Origin: Oegoconia quadripuncta
Taxonomy: Eukaryota > Arthropoda > Insecta > Lepidoptera > Autostichidae
DNA length: 64,000 nt
Assembly (NCBI GenBank): GCA_949316235.1
Contig: OX438747.1
Span: forward strand, 6,624,924-6,688,923
Reading direction: 5' to 3'
Part shown: in pieces, positions 1-12,083 of the stretch
Layout of the letters: the number at the start of each line of letters is the position of its first letter
How positions within the stretch are numbered: the first letter of the stretch is position 1
The notes under the pieces: model-generated
What the model saw: only the letters and a program-made list of their open reading frames with translations
Told to the model about the DNA's origin: nothing
Database searches by the model: none
Position numbers and translations under genes: made by a program

Positions 1-75
1 CATTTATTTATTTATTCGTTTATTCAATTCTTTATTTATTTCTTTCTTTCTTTCTTTTTTATTTATTTTTTATAT
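1..75. repeat. Low-complexity TTTA/TTTC tract
   Basis: Runs of ATTT followed by CTTT repeats, then a T-rich stretch. No coding signal. Confidence 0.85.
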
Positions 76-820
76 GACAAATATAATAATAGCATTTCCT
101 TTTTACCACAATCGAATACAGCCGACTTTGTCCGACTTGCTGTTACTACCAGCAACAGATAAACATGCTGACCGTGACGAACGGTTATTGGTTGATGCTA
201 TGGGTGATATGAAAATATTAATATCAGGTCCAACTAATAAAAAGGTTTTAACTCAACTATTCATAATCAAGAAACATTAGTTCGGCTAAATATGAACCCT
301 ATCGTCAAAGATTTAAGTATAATTTTCTATGCTACAGTGTGGTGTGTTACTTAGTTTAGAAAGGTAATATGTGCTTGCTAAAGATTGAATTATAGTATTT
401 GAAAACTGACGAACCTTTTCATTCCGCGACTGTATTGTTCTGTTCTGTTTTTTGCATTATTGGAAACTGCGCTGCCTAAAGCTACTCTGAGTGGGACTCC
501 TCGATAGTACTCAAAGGGACTTAACACAATCTAATTGATTCTCCCTGAGTAGAATAGTTTTGTGAAAGCAGAAATGTCCACAAAAAAAAACTCTGGTATT
601 TCCTCTGATATCGCAAGCTGTAACAAAGACAAAAAAGTCCTGTGGACAAAAAGTCTCACTCAAGTGCTCACGAACATCTAAATAACTTCGTTGTTTTTAA
701 AGTCGGTACTATTTATAGGATTTGTATGTATTGGACTATTTAGGGACAGTCTTTTGGGATAAGAATTGAAATCGTAGGTGAAACAATATCTGCGTATTAC
801 CTATTAATGAAGATTCCAAT
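76..820. other. Non-coding stretch, nothing recognised
   Basis: AT-rich sequence with only short random open frames. I see no splice-bounded frame, repeat terminus or RNA gene. Confidence 0.6.
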
Positions 821-950
821 CAATCAAGTACACTTTATTGCACAAAAATTCTACAATACACTTCATAGATATAGCTTCAAAAAAAAAAATTGTACAACCA
901 GGCGGTCTTATCGCTATTAAGTGATTTCCACCAGACAACCTTTGGGTACA
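821..950 (-). mobile_element. 3' end of a truncated LINE
   Basis: Read on the minus strand, this ends in a TGATTG-rich tail after CAATAAAGTG. Its block of CAACCAGGCGG, CTTATCGCTA and ATTTCCACCAGACAACC matches a second copy at 44422-44606, which shows it is interspersed. The clade cannot be set from the 3' UTR alone. Confidence 0.55.
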
Positions 951-1751
951 GAAAAAAGTAGAACGGGATAACAGCAAGTAGGTTGTACACCAATGATTTA
1001 AAAAAATATATAAAATAATAGATACATACGTTACATATGAACATCAACTTACATGCAGTGATAATGTAAAATATACCTACATATATAGTGACAAATTATT
1101 ATATATACATTATAGAATATATGTGACACCAAACAAAGAAAATAATGGATACTATAATTATCAAATCTCAGAACATGGTGAACTCGTTACCAAAAATTTT
1201 GAATATATATTACACTATATTACACCACATTTTTCCTTTACTATGTGAATACAATTTATTGACATTTAACTGACACACCCACAAGAAATTACGCTGATGA
1301 AGTTACGAATTATTAGAACAAATAAATACCAAGTTATTTCTTGTTAGCATTGTAGTTTTGTATATTTCTTTCCCATTGTAGACATAAAGTAACCCGGCGG
1401 GTGTAACACGTACGGGAAACGGGACGTTTTTAATCATTTCAAGCCTTTGACGCTGGGCGCAGCGATATCAAACACAGAGGTGATTTCTTTTCATACAATG
1501 ATTTTCCTATAGAGTGTAGATATAAATACACAGGAACAAATAACCTGCTATATGCTTGTAAACTGTAGACAACTACATGCAACAGTCTTTAAATTTGAAA
1601 AGCCTGTGATTGGATCATTCAGAAATTTCAAAATGGTTATCTCACACACAATCGACTGAAGTCTTGAATGAAATTACCACTAAAAAAGGTGACTCACCGA
1701 TTGATGAAATTTACAGAGGATGAGTTATTACCTGACTTAAACTTCTTAAAA
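951..1751. other. Non-coding stretch, nothing recognised
   Basis: Very AT-rich, with TATATA-like runs near 1080-1220 and no open frame of note. Confidence 0.6.
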
Positions 1752-1935
1752 TTTTTACTCCCGACGCAAAGATATTTTATAAGTTTTAAAAGTTTGAAAC
1801 CTATGTATGTCTGTGTGACTGTGGCATTGTAGCAGTAAAACGCCTGAACCGATTTGTGAATGTTAGTGGTTGTTAGCCTTATTTTATGGAAATTGGTTGA
1901 GACGTTTCGAAGATATTTATTTAGCTTTAAACAAA
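1752..1935 (+). repeat. Dispersed repeat D (CCCGACGCAAA family)
   Basis: Starts TACTCCCGACGCAAA and continues through TTATAAG, TGTCTGTGTG, and a conserved CCTGAACCGATTTG stretch. The same order of motifs recurs at 9421-9608, 31556-31800 and 44215-44360, with end pieces near 3618-3672, 12390-12440 and 58165-58330. It looks like a non-autonomous interspersed repeat of unknown class. Confidence 0.6.
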
Positions 1936-2364
1936 GTTCGGTTTTTTATCTGGATCATCGTTTCATGTTTTTTCTTTTAATTTATAGTTATTACCTACAG
2001 AAGGGTGAGAAGGAAGAGGATAAATGTGTAAGGAAATATAAACGCATACACAATAGAAAATTACACATTGCATTACACCTGACTGACGAAATTTCTTTTG
2101 AAATATTTTTGATTTTTCTTACAGAATAGATTCTAATAACGATTATTTTTTGATAGAAATTGGAAAGGGGGTTTGATTCCAAAACAAAAAATACGATACC
2201 TAAGTATATACATTTTACTAAAGTAACTTCTATAGCAATCATATCTAAGTAAACCTTTTGCAAACACCATAACTCCATACAAATCATGCGTATTGCTATG
2301 TCTTGTGTCATGGTAAATGAGTGACGCATCTAACATGTATTAAGGTACCTACTGTCCTGCAAAA

Positions 2365-2592
2365 TTAAGTGAACAGATTTTAACGGGTGGCTAATACCAT
2401 GATAACAAACAACTTTTACTGGGAGCCCAACCCTGAAATTGTGCAGAAAAAATCAGCTGTTTCATACAAATCTTATAGGCCATTCAACTTTTCTATGAAA
2501 CAGCTGATATTTTTTTCGCGATTTCAGAGTTAGTAGCACAGTAAAAGTTGTTCACTTTAACCGTTACAACCACCCACTTAAAATTGTGTAGA
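2365..2592. repeat. Imperfect foldback element
   Basis: Two arms of about 90 bases face each other. The left has CGGGTGG, ACAACTTTTACTG and CAGCTGTTTCATA. The right has TATGAAACAGCTGA, CAGTAAAAGTTGT and CCACCC. The divergence between the arms suggests an old foldback MITE. Target duplications are not clear. Confidence 0.55.
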
Positions 2593-4100
2593 ATGTTATA
2601 TGTATAAACCTTTTGTTATCAAACTCATTATGATTTTATGCTTTAAGAACTCAAGATGTTAAAGGTAATTCATGTAATTTTCCTGTAGCCGCCTATGTTA
2701 AATTTTTTAAGACTTCCGTAACGGTTCACGGAAATGCCGTTACCTAATGGGTTGCGTAGGATTTTGCATATTTCAGTGTGGAGAATATATTATAAGTATT
2801 AGAGATTATTTGAGTGTTTAAGAATGGGAAACAGGATGAGCGTGTCACTGTTGAGTATAGCCTGAGTGGTTAAAATTATCAAATCGAAAATATTTTAATT
2901 AAAAAAGAAGCCATTTTTCGCGTCACTAGAGTTAAAAGTTCTGAGGCCTATTGTAAAGTCAAGTTTGATACTCTTTTCATTTAAACCTACATTTAGCTAT
3001 ATGCACTACAGTGTCTTTTAAATGTACTCGATTAAAGCCTAATTTTTTAATCAATATTTGTGTATGCTTTTGTCACATACAACTTTATTGCATTTTATTT
3101 ATGATAATTTTAGACTTTGCATATAATCAAGCATAGGTCCATTAGTTTGTATGTGAATGCCTAGCGATGTAATACGTCATGATCTTATACTCAAAATTGT
3201 ATTGTATTGTATACTTCTAGTCGTAAATTTATGAACTAACCATACGTTACTTATCTTCATGACTTGAACGGAACACTTGCAGGAAAAGCCAGGAATTGTT
3301 ACCTGTCCACGGACTGTTAACGTGATCCAGTATCATCCTCATATCAGATATAAGAAAAAATAAAAATAAAAAAATAAAATAACAATTGTTTATTTTCTAA
3401 CCACAAAAGTAATTTTAGAACTGGGTAATACATAGAACTCATTTGTGGGAAGACTGGTGCCTGAAAAGGAAGAACCAGAATTACAGGTCACCACATGGAC
3501 ATAGTGTATTAGAGCAGAGATATGGTGATTGAGGAAGAAACACTTAAGAAAATATACAAACGAGAAGGAAATCACGAAACATAAGACCTGGTTCTTGGAC
3601 TAGAGTTGTAGTGTTGTGCACTGTTTTTAACCCCCGACGAAAAACCACGGGTATTATGTGTTTGTTGGCAAAGACGTCCAAGGCTAAATATTCAAGAGCG
3701 ACCCGTTATGAGCGGCCTGTATCCGGCGACTTCCTACGAACTTCATTACCATCCGTCCACCTTAAAGGTGGACGTCCGGTGCTTGGTCTCCACTAAAGAA
3801 CTTCAAAGCCCCATCGACCATCATAGTTCTCTGCTCACTTCAACGTGCTAATCCACTGGGTTATGTCGATGACTTTCGTTATTCTACGGGAACGGTATAC
3901 GGAACGGACCTAGTATACGGTTAGTTGTTTTTAAATACTTGACTACCTGTGATACATTGTAGCAATTTACAAATTGGTGTTTGCTCTAGCAACGTTTCCC
4001 TGATTACAGTTTCGATTGAGCTCTATTAACTTCTCCAGCTAATTACATGACGTTCCGTAGTTCATTTAAAAGTAGGGTCTATACGAGTAACCCTGTTAAA
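2593..4100. other. Non-coding stretch with one repeat D fragment
   Basis: The only recognisable piece is about 3618-3672, which starts TTTTTAACCCCCGACGAAAA like repeat D. Short open frames here carry no known motif and have no splice context. Confidence 0.5.
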
Positions 4101-4111
4101 CATGCTTGGAT

Positions 4112-4416
4112 CATCATCATCAGCCCGTAAACATCCCACTGCAGGGATTTAGGCCTTCTCTCGTAAATGAGGGAGTATGGGCCATAGTCCACCACTCTGG
4201 CCCAGTGCGGGTTGGGGACTTCACATGCCTTTGAATTTTTGTTTCTCAGGCATGCAGATTTCCTCACGATGTTTTCCCTTCACCGTTGAAGAGCAGTCGG
4301 ATAAATGCACATAATTTAAAAACTCATTGGGACATGGCCTGCCTGGGAATCGAACCCGGACCTCTTACATTGGGAGATCGTGTCTTAACCGCTAAGCCAC
4401 CGACGCTCTCTTAATG
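4112..4416 (-). mobile_element. Intact tRNA-derived SINE (family C)
   Basis: On the minus strand the element starts with a tRNA-like head holding an A-box-like TGGCTTAGCGGTTAAG and a B box GGTTCGATTCC. A unique body follows, then a GATGATGATGAT tail. It is bounded by an 11-bp target duplication, CATGCTTGGAT, at 4101-4111 and 4417-4427, so both ends are fixed. The short open frame inside is a by-product of the SINE. Its tail resembles the LINE end at 40450-40670. Confidence 0.85.
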
Positions 4417-4427
4417 CATGCTTGGAT

Positions 4428-5202
4428 ATTCGATCATTACTTAGAGAACTTTCTTCGAGATAAATCGAACTACTTGTAGTGGTTCAAAGGACACTGGATG
4501 TGGCCGGCAGTATTAGTGTAAAAATCCTGCATGTTATATCAATGTGCGAACAAGGTTACAAGTATTGTTTTCAAAAAAAATAAAAATTGGCGCACTAAGC
4601 GTGTAAATTTATTGTATTGTTTAAAGCTACCACCAGTAATTTATTGTTTATCTTGTATTGGGAATTAATTTAATAATATGTGCTCAGTAATATTTAACAA
4701 AATGGAGTCCGATGAAGATAATTTTAACCCCACTTGAAATTCAAGAGGTGGCATGAACCGCAATAGAAAACTTGTTGCCACCAAAAGCAAGAGACTAAAA
4801 TGTTTACAAAGGTATTCAAGCCACTCCACTGCTGATGATCAATACATTACACAAACATTACATAAATAGAAGCAACATAAAAATATGTACCTTAACACAA
4901 CTATACTGTAACACAAGTGGCTGCATTAAAATTATCCTGTATTTCAGGCGATATTACAATTTCTTACATTTATAAACTAAAGATCTTGGATTAATACAGA
5001 ATATTACTTCAAGACAGTGAATGACTTCTCTGTACCCTCGTAGGACATGTTTTAAAGAAATTCTTAGAGTAGTTTCTCATTGTTTTTGTAGATAATGTGA
5101 TACATGGCCGTTTTTGAATTTAATATATTGTACAGGAGTGGTGCCATAAAATCTCAATGTATGTATATTGCTTAGTTAGTATGTTGTTAGGGTAAACTAT
5201 AG
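4428..5202. other. Non-coding stretch, nothing recognised
   Basis: AT-rich single-copy-looking sequence with no coding or repeat signal that I can support. Confidence 0.55.
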
Positions 5203-5430
5203 TTTATCATCATCAAATAATGTAAATTACTAACAGTCCAACAGTTATTTATTTAGAACATCACGAAAATCTTCCATACAGCACTGAAATTACTGCTAAA
5301 AAACGAAACGATATATCTCGTTCGTTCGTTTCGTTTTTCGTTTTTCAAGATTTTCGTGGCTTTTTAGTGTGATGTTCTAAATAAATAACTGTTGGACTGT
5401 TAGTAATTTACATTATTTGATGATGATAAA
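5203..5430. repeat. Foldback element with 62-bp perfect arms
   Basis: Left arm 5203-5264 begins TTTATCATCATCAAATAATG. Right arm 5369-5430 is its reverse complement, apparently without mismatch. An inner pair, GAAAATCTT and AAGATTTTC, extends the stem after a short asymmetric gap. The loop is rich in CGTTTCGTTTTTCG. No clear target duplication was seen. The perfect arms argue for a recent origin or gene conversion. Confidence 0.8.
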
Positions 5431-6242
5431 TGCATGGTCACCGACCATGCTGTCTAAACTAGTTTTGCTACTATTATATTCTTACTATCAGCACAACACA
5501 TTCGCTGTACCGCACACATTAATTTCATCAAAGTATACAAAGTCGTAAAATATACATTAAGTTCACACTAAGGAAAAGGCCGTATATTTTTTCTGCAATA
5601 TGCGAGACATTTTTATTATCCTAGTAAAATATAATGTTGGTGTCTCGAACAAAACAACAATGTCTGAAGAGACCGTTAAATTCCGGAACAAAGAAGTTGC
5701 AACTTGTTTGATCCCAACTCTGTGAGGACGACTAACGTTATTAACTAACCAATGAGCTAACAGCTAAATTACACCGTTACTGTAAGGGAATTAGTGAAAC
5801 GCCTGAATTTTCTAGTTTTATTCTAGGTATTGTGCACTAGGACACCGAGCTCATATTAAAGTTTGCATCCTGTCAAAATATTCCTCTGTTTCAAGTCATA
5901 CTCTGAACCTACTTCTCGTTAACACTATACATATTGGCCCTGAATTAACTACAATATTGAGATCATTGATATTTACGCCGGTGACTTTGTTCCTACAATC
6001 AGTTGCAAATAAAACGGTAGATCCACATTTCTAGTAATTACTATTCCTAGTTCCCCCACTACCTCTGCGCTCAAAAGTGGGGCACTCCATTCACGAGATT
6101 TTGTAAAGAACGTACAAATGGGCCGCTTGCATGTTTGATGAGGCGTAGAGTCATGCCTCACGAATGCTACCGCTGATACGTCGCTTGAATTTCTTTCCCC
6201 ACAGTTGCTTTAAAAGTCTTTTAACTGCTCACAAACTCGACA

Positions 6243-6932
6243 TGCGTATTCGCTGTACTACGTGATTTTTCGCTACATAGGAGGTTGTACGCATAAGTAT
6301 TAGAGCTCTCTCACGAGTCAGCTAAATTTTGGCGCTATAAGTACGCGGTAAATGTCATGTACAGCTACTATACAGCATGCTGAAGTCAATCCATGCCAGA
6401 CTGCGGCGGAAAAACGAACGAAAAACTTGTCTACGTGTAGTGATTCGAGTGATAGTTAGTTAGTTATTTATTTCAGAGCCCTGCTCTTGTCGGTGGAGTT
6501 TTTTTTCAAATCTCTCTGCTTTCCGCCTTTCTCTTAACCTCTTGATACGACACGACGTTCAACTTCTCTTTGATCTCTCTGCTGTATGTAGCTTATTCTC
6601 GGTCTTCCGGTTTTCCTTTTCCCGTCTGTTCTTCCTTCTATTATGGTTTTGATGAAATCATCGTGTCGTATAAGGTGTCTCAGCATCCTTCTATTCTAAA
6701 TTACTCCCAACAATTTCAACCATGGTAGCAAATCATATTTATATAGCAGCAAGAGAATTAATTGAAAATGACGTGAAGTTCATGTCAATGTGCAGAATTT
6801 CTTTTCTGGAATTAGTGAGACAGGTTAACATATCCGCTGCTGACTATGATGTAGCGCCATTAGCGCTACGACGTAGCACGTAGCAGCGTCTTCCGCTGTG
6901 TAGCGAAAAACGGTATATATGACGCGCATATC
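6243..6932. repeat. Possible old inverted-repeat element split by a LINE relic
   Basis: The sequence around 6243-6282 (TGCGTATTCGCTG...TTTTTCGCTACATAG) is roughly the reverse complement of 6893-6932 (CTGTGTAGCGAAAAACGG...GACGCGCA). The arms are imperfect and a LINE fragment lies between them, so this could be a MITE that received an insertion. Weakly supported. Confidence 0.3.
6534..6686 (-). pseudogene. LINE reverse-transcriptase C-terminal relic
   Basis: A 50-codon minus-strand frame reads RHLIRHDDFIKTIIEGR, then a basic stretch containing KRKTGRPRISYIQQ and a stop. This pattern of RHD-FIKTIIEGR followed by KR-GRPR is known from the extreme C-terminus of insect non-LTR retrotransposon ORF2 proteins. 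There is no RT core upstream, so it is a 5'-truncated dead copy. No promoter or host role is seen. Confidence 0.65.
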
Positions 6933-7654
6933 GCAAATATGACCTGGGGCTGGATATGCACTTTTGAACCCTACTGTATACAAATACAAAAAATAAAGCA
7001 ATTGCTATGTGGAAGATTCAATTAGACCATCATACGGAATTATATTCTAATTATTATTCAAAAAGTGTACCTTTTTTCCATTTTCTCTCTAACACTAATA
7101 ATAAATTTGCTAGATATAAACATAAGTATACTTATACCTTGGACTCAACCAGGACATCGATATTAATATTACACCAATCTCCTTTACAAGCTTCGGAATC
7201 CAATATCACTGTAAGTAGTTGGTTAATATTCCCATCCTTATTATAATTCTACATAGGTACTCGTACCTTCGCTCGGTATAATGAAAGGATTCGGGAACCT
7301 CGGGCTTATTAAATTGTAAATATTAGTACGTAATTTCCACCAGCCAGTTATAATTACTTGATAATCCAATTTACGAACTGTGATTGCTCGCTTTAGAGAA
7401 CTTGAGTTGTTATGCATAAATGATGTATAAATGTAATGTTTTAATGTCATTAATTTATTAAATTCTTACCTTACCTAATAGTTACCTAACGGTCTGACCA
7501 TCATCATCTTCTTAGATCAGGGCAAAAAGATGATGATAAGATTAAGATTTTTTGGTAAGATTTTGGAAAATTCCCACACAGAAACCCTAGATCATCTCAC
7601 CGCTCTATCATCAAATACTAGTTACCATCTGATATCAAAGCTATTATTCTAAAT
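6933..7654. other. Non-coding stretch, nothing recognised
   Basis: AT-rich, with short open frames on both strands and no known motif. It leads directly into the minisatellite. Confidence 0.55.
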
Positions 7655-8580
7655 TTGAGGAGGTTTTCTTTATGCTGTCTCAATCTATCATCTACGGACT
7701 CCATCATCCTCAACTACCATAATAGTTTGAGGAAGTTTTCTTTATGCTGTCTCAATCTTTCATCTACAGACTCCATCATCCTCAACTACCATAATAGTTA
7801 GAGGAAGTTTTCTTTATGCTGTCTCAATCTTACATCTACAGACTCCATCATCCTCAACTACCATAATAGTTTGAGGAAGTTTTCTTTATGCTGTCTCAAT
7901 CTTTCATCTACAGACTCCATCCTCCTCAACTACCATAATAGTTAGAGGAAGTTTTCTTTATGCTGTCTCAATCTTTCATCTACAGACTCCATCATCCTCA
8001 ACTACCATAATAGTTTGAGGAGGTTTTCTTTATGCTATCTCAATCTATCATCTACGGACTCCATCATCCTCAACTACCATACCATAGTTTGAGGAGGTTT
8101 TCTTTATACTATCTCAATCTATCATCAACGGACTCCATCATACTCAACTACCATAATAGTTTGATGAGATTTTCTTTATGCTGTCTCAATCTATCATCTA
8201 CGGACTACATAATCCTCAACTACCATATCAGTTTGAGGAGGTTTTCATTATGCTGTCTCAATCTTTCATCTACGGACTCCAGAGGTTTTCTTAATGCTGT
8301 CTCAATCTTTCATCTACGAACTTCATCATCCTCAACTACCATAATAGTTTGAGGAGTTTTCTTTATGCTGTATCAATCTTTCATCTACGGACTCCATCAT
8401 CCTCAACTACCGTAATAGTTTGAGGAGTTTTCTTTATGCTGTATCAATCTTTCATCTACGAACTCCATCATCCTCAACTACCATAATAGTTTGAAGAGAT
8501 TTTCTTTATGCTGTCTCAATCTTTCATCTATGAACTTCATCAATATTCATCATCCTCAACTACCAAATAGTTTGACTATG
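7655..8580. repeat. 72-bp minisatellite, about 13 units
   Basis: Each unit contains TTTTCTTTATGCTGTCTCAA, then TCATCTACGGACTCCATCAT and CCTCAACTACCATAATAG. The TTTTC marker recurs at 7664, 7736, 7808, 7880, 7952, 8024, 8098, 8170, 8242, 8286, 8357, 8428 and 8500. Most spacings are 72 bases; one unit is cut to 44 and one carries a 2-base insertion. Since 72 is a multiple of 3, open frames run across units and give a 106-codon frame at 8032-8352, which I do not take as a gene. Confidence 0.95.
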
Positions 8581-8667
8581 AAACTCTTAAAGAAAAGTCA
8601 GGTTAGAGGTTAGGTTTTTGTTGTAAATTAGTTTCATAGTAGATGCTTTGTGGTTCAATGGAAGAAA

Positions 8668-8792
8668 TTATTTATTTAACACTATATTGCATACACAAAA
8701 AAAAAACAATTACCACGATACTCAGCTATTAATAAATAAGATATACAAAAGGCGAGCTATCCTTAAAAAATATATCTTCCAGTAAACCCGAC
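8668..8792 (-). mobile_element. 3' end of a truncated LINE (AAGGCGAGCT family)
   Basis: Contains TTATTTAACACTATATTGCA, ACAAAAGGCGAGCTATC and ATCTTCCAGTAAACCCG. Copies at 26511-26632 and 63463-63600 share the same motif order. On the minus strand this is a LINE 3' UTR running into a T/A-rich tail. Confidence 0.55.
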
Positions 8793-9420
8793 ATATTATG
8801 ATTATGATGTGGGATAAGTCAGCCTTTGTGAATAAATTTAAGTAAATTTGTTTTGTATTTATTTTCTATTGTACAATAAAGCGTTTATAAACAAACTGAT
8901 TACTGTTAAACTTAAACAAAATTTCCCTTTCATGGCCGTCTCTAACCAGTACTTTTCCATCAGAATAAGCCTTGCAATTTTTAAAGTCTCAACTTCGTAT
9001 GACGTTTTGTTTATTAAGGAAAAAATATACCGGAGTAAATTCACGTTTTGTTATTAAGCTTCACTTTACTCTAATTGAGGCATTACATTCAAGCAGAAGG
9101 AATTAAAATTTCCAGATGAAAATCTGCAGTTTAGCCAAGTTATTTCATGTACAGCCAACCTCACTAATTTAGCACTTAAAACTTTGTAAATTTAAGAAAT
9201 TATTATATTTTTTTTGGATTTTACGGAAACCTGGCATGTCTCAGAAAATATTCCGAGGCATATGCTATAAATGCGAAGAGCCAATCGCTTTAGATATACT
9301 TTTATCAATATGTACTATATGGCGCTACATGCGTTTAAGGATATTTTTTATATATATTTTCTTCTTTTTGCCTGTGTCATCAAAGAAGACTAAACCATTT
9401 TTTCATTCTTATTATCTTCC
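8793..9420. other. Non-coding stretch, nothing recognised
   Basis: AT-rich, with overlapping short frames on both strands near 8848-9057 that match no family I know. Confidence 0.5.
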
Positions 9421-9608
9421 TCTTAACCCCCGGCACTGTCTTTGGTATCGTAGCATCCTTTAAGTGAACCGATTCGTATGCAGTTTTATTTCAAAGCAGG
9501 TTTTGTAGCGGTGGTTCTTAGTCATATTTTATCAAAATCGGTGCAGCAGTTTTGTTATAATCGCTTGTTTTTTCGGGGGTTTTCTAAATTTTCAAATTAT
9601 GGTTATCT
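9421..9608 (+). repeat. Dispersed repeat D copy
   Basis: Starts TCTTAACCCCCGGCACTG and carries CAAAGCAGGTTTTGTAGCGG and TCAAAATCGGTGCAGCAG. It ends near TTTTTTCGGGGGTTTTC and an AT-rich tail. The last two motifs match the 31556-31800 copy. Confidence 0.6.
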
Positions 9609-9900
9609 ATTAAATTACATACTGCCAAATACTAAGCCTATGCAGGAAGGTTAGATGTAAATATATGTGTCGTAGGCAGATAGTCACATTACTATCCTTA
9701 TGTATGGCAGACATTTCCAGCATTATATGAAACTACTGAGTAGAGAGGAGGGGTTCCTCAGTAATATCCAAATAACTAATCACCCTGTTCTGAGTAGCAG
9801 ATTTCTGTAAAAGCAGCAAAACTCCGCCATACATAATGATCTGCCCAGGGATTCAATTGAATGGCTACTATAACCATCTGCCTACCACATATGCATATTA

Positions 9901-9985
9901 AACCCTTTAACGCTCGCGACGCAGAGCAATTGAAAATCAATTGCTTGCGGTCACGTATGACCGACACGGCGCTCAAAGGCCAGAA
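9901..9985. repeat. Dispersed repeat E copy
   Basis: Shares CGCGACGCAGA, CAATTGAAAATCAATTG, GGTCAC...TGACCG and GGCGCTCAAAGGCC with 38211-38285. Two small palindromes lie side by side in both copies. Confidence 0.6.
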
Positions 9986-11923
9986 CACCTAAATGCCATC
10001 CCATCTCCTATTTCGTTGTGGCTAAATCAAACTCCACAGTTGTAATTATAACACTTGCAGAGCAATTTTGAGTTTATATGTTATATGCCCTTGCGAAAAT
10101 TACAGATTTAAGTTTGTGAAATTGTAGGTTTTGCATGCGCCCTCAAAAATTTTAAAATGGCACCTCTCTGTACCCTGTACTGAGAAATATGGAAGCTGAG
10201 AACAAAAAACAAGTTTGTTAGAAATGCTTTATTGTACAAAAAGAAGTATAAAAGAAAGTTGAACCACGGAATTACCCTCACTCACTCACGCAGCCATAGG
10301 GTTAGTTAAAGAACGGTAGATTGGAAGTACATAAATCACAGCGAAAAATTCATTTGCGGATTTAAGTTAAATGACACAAAATATTACAGTGTAGTGTGTA
10401 ATATATATATATATATATATATATTTATGAATGAAGTTTGACTGAAGAAAATACAAAATATATATTGTATAGTGAAAACTGACTCTTGTCTTATTCGTTT
10501 TCTCTAACAAATTTGAAATTAGATTTTTAGAACCTACTTTTTTTATATGTTTACAGATATGTAATATTCAATTAGTTTAGAATAGAGCATGTATAGAAAA
10601 CTATAATTATACACCTACCTATCACCAAAATAAACATATTTACAAATAAGAAATGTCCTCAAAAAGGCCAGCAGCATGGTGCACAGATAGCAGGCGGCGT
10701 TCCCTCTTGAGCGGCGACATTGATGCGCTAACAGAGGTACCTACCCGCCCTATGGTCGCCACATTTTACACTAAACCTGCCAAGAGCTGTTAACCACTGT
10801 CACTTCTGATCCCCACGAATCCGTGGTCTCTACACCAAATGACCTACCTTTTAATTTTCAAATATTTCAAATATATTACTCACAGAGAGAGGAAAAGACC
10901 TCTTTCTTACTGATTTGATTGATTTCTGAATGGTTCCTCCACTGTGAATTTTATTTGAAGTAATATCCAGTTTCCATTTCTTAATAAGACGTTATTCAGC
11001 TTCATTACATTATTAAAAAGAAGAAAGAATTATCGTTTTTATTCTTTTTCAAAGGACGTTATTACCATAAGGCCGAGTGCATATTCGGCATATACTGAAG
11101 GTTCCGTACATTTATAACATACATAGTAAAAGCTTATTAACAAAATTATGGACCAAATATGGTTAGGTAGAGTTTAGAGCGTTTGTCACGTGTTAGGTTT
11201 TAAGTTCTAATTCCACGAGAGGTACTCCGGTGTGTAGGTTGAATGATTGAACCAAAGTATCAAAGTTTATTGCATTGAGTTGTAAACCTTATGTTTTAGT
11301 TCTGCTATGACTCTACAACTTTTTAGTCATATTTGCCTCTATTCGAACCTGAGTAAAGGAGTCTTAACTGACAATTGAATAACGCAGTAATACTAAAAGT
11401 ATTTCACTTTAAATTAAGGTAAGAAACCTTATAATATCCTTAGTTTTTCGAAACCACAACAAAATGAAGTTCATAATTTATTATGGAAGTCACACGATCG
11501 CCCCCACACTCTGGAACTCGGTAATAAGTTGGTAAAAATTATTACGGGGAGCTTTTGCGAGCAAGTTTCGTCGAGTTTCATTCAATACGAGGGCATACAT
11601 CCATTTGCGGCTATATTTCTCCGGGTACGCATTAATGATGTTGACTTATGTGTTTGTTCGTTGACGAAGGGTAAGGTTTTGCAATACCTTTTTATTTCTT
11701 TTAATTTAAATGAGCTTACACTTGGTTGCGTGTGATGTAAAGCTCTCTGAATGTGGAAAATTTACACTCATATGCTCGTAATCCGAGTGTGTTATTTTTA
11801 TTACATACTCATCTACTTATGTATGATGTATTTGAATATTTTATTATTATTTAAGTAATTAAGTAATGTTATAATTCTAAATTTAATATAATACTAAACT
11901 CAAAATTTAAGAATCACAATTAA
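9986..11923. other. Non-coding stretch with a TA microsatellite
   Basis: A (TA)n run lies at about 10401-10424. A GC-richer patch near 10665-10830 has no frame that I can assign. The frame at 11529-11735 shows no known motif. Confidence 0.5.
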
Positions 11924-12083
11924 TCTAATAAATGCGAAAGTTTGTGTGTGTGTATGTATGTTTGCTACCTCTTCACGCCTAAACGGCTGGACGGATTTGG
12001 ATGAAATTTTATTGGCAGACGTATTAGAACCTCCACCTCCTCCTCCATCTTCCACGCTGACGATGTCGCGGGCAGATAGCTAG
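11924..12083 (+). mobile_element. Short non-autonomous Helitron
   Basis: Starts TCTAATAAATGCGAAAG and ends GGGCAGATAGCTAG, flanked by A on the left and T on the right, as Helitrons are. Just inside the 3' end, CGC-T-GAC / GTC-GCG can form the usual small hairpin. It has no coding capacity, so it depends on a Rep/helicase made elsewhere. Confidence 0.8.

Noticed and set aside
1991..2329. 112-codon minus-strand frame
   Set aside because: No known motif, ordinary AT-rich composition, and overlapping frames in other phases; likely chance.
4079..4267. 62-codon frame ending in a run of Met
   Set aside because: It is the SINE-C body and its GATGAT tail read as protein.
8032..8352. 106-codon open frame
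   Set aside because: It lies fully inside the 72-bp minisatellite and exists because the unit length is a multiple of 3.
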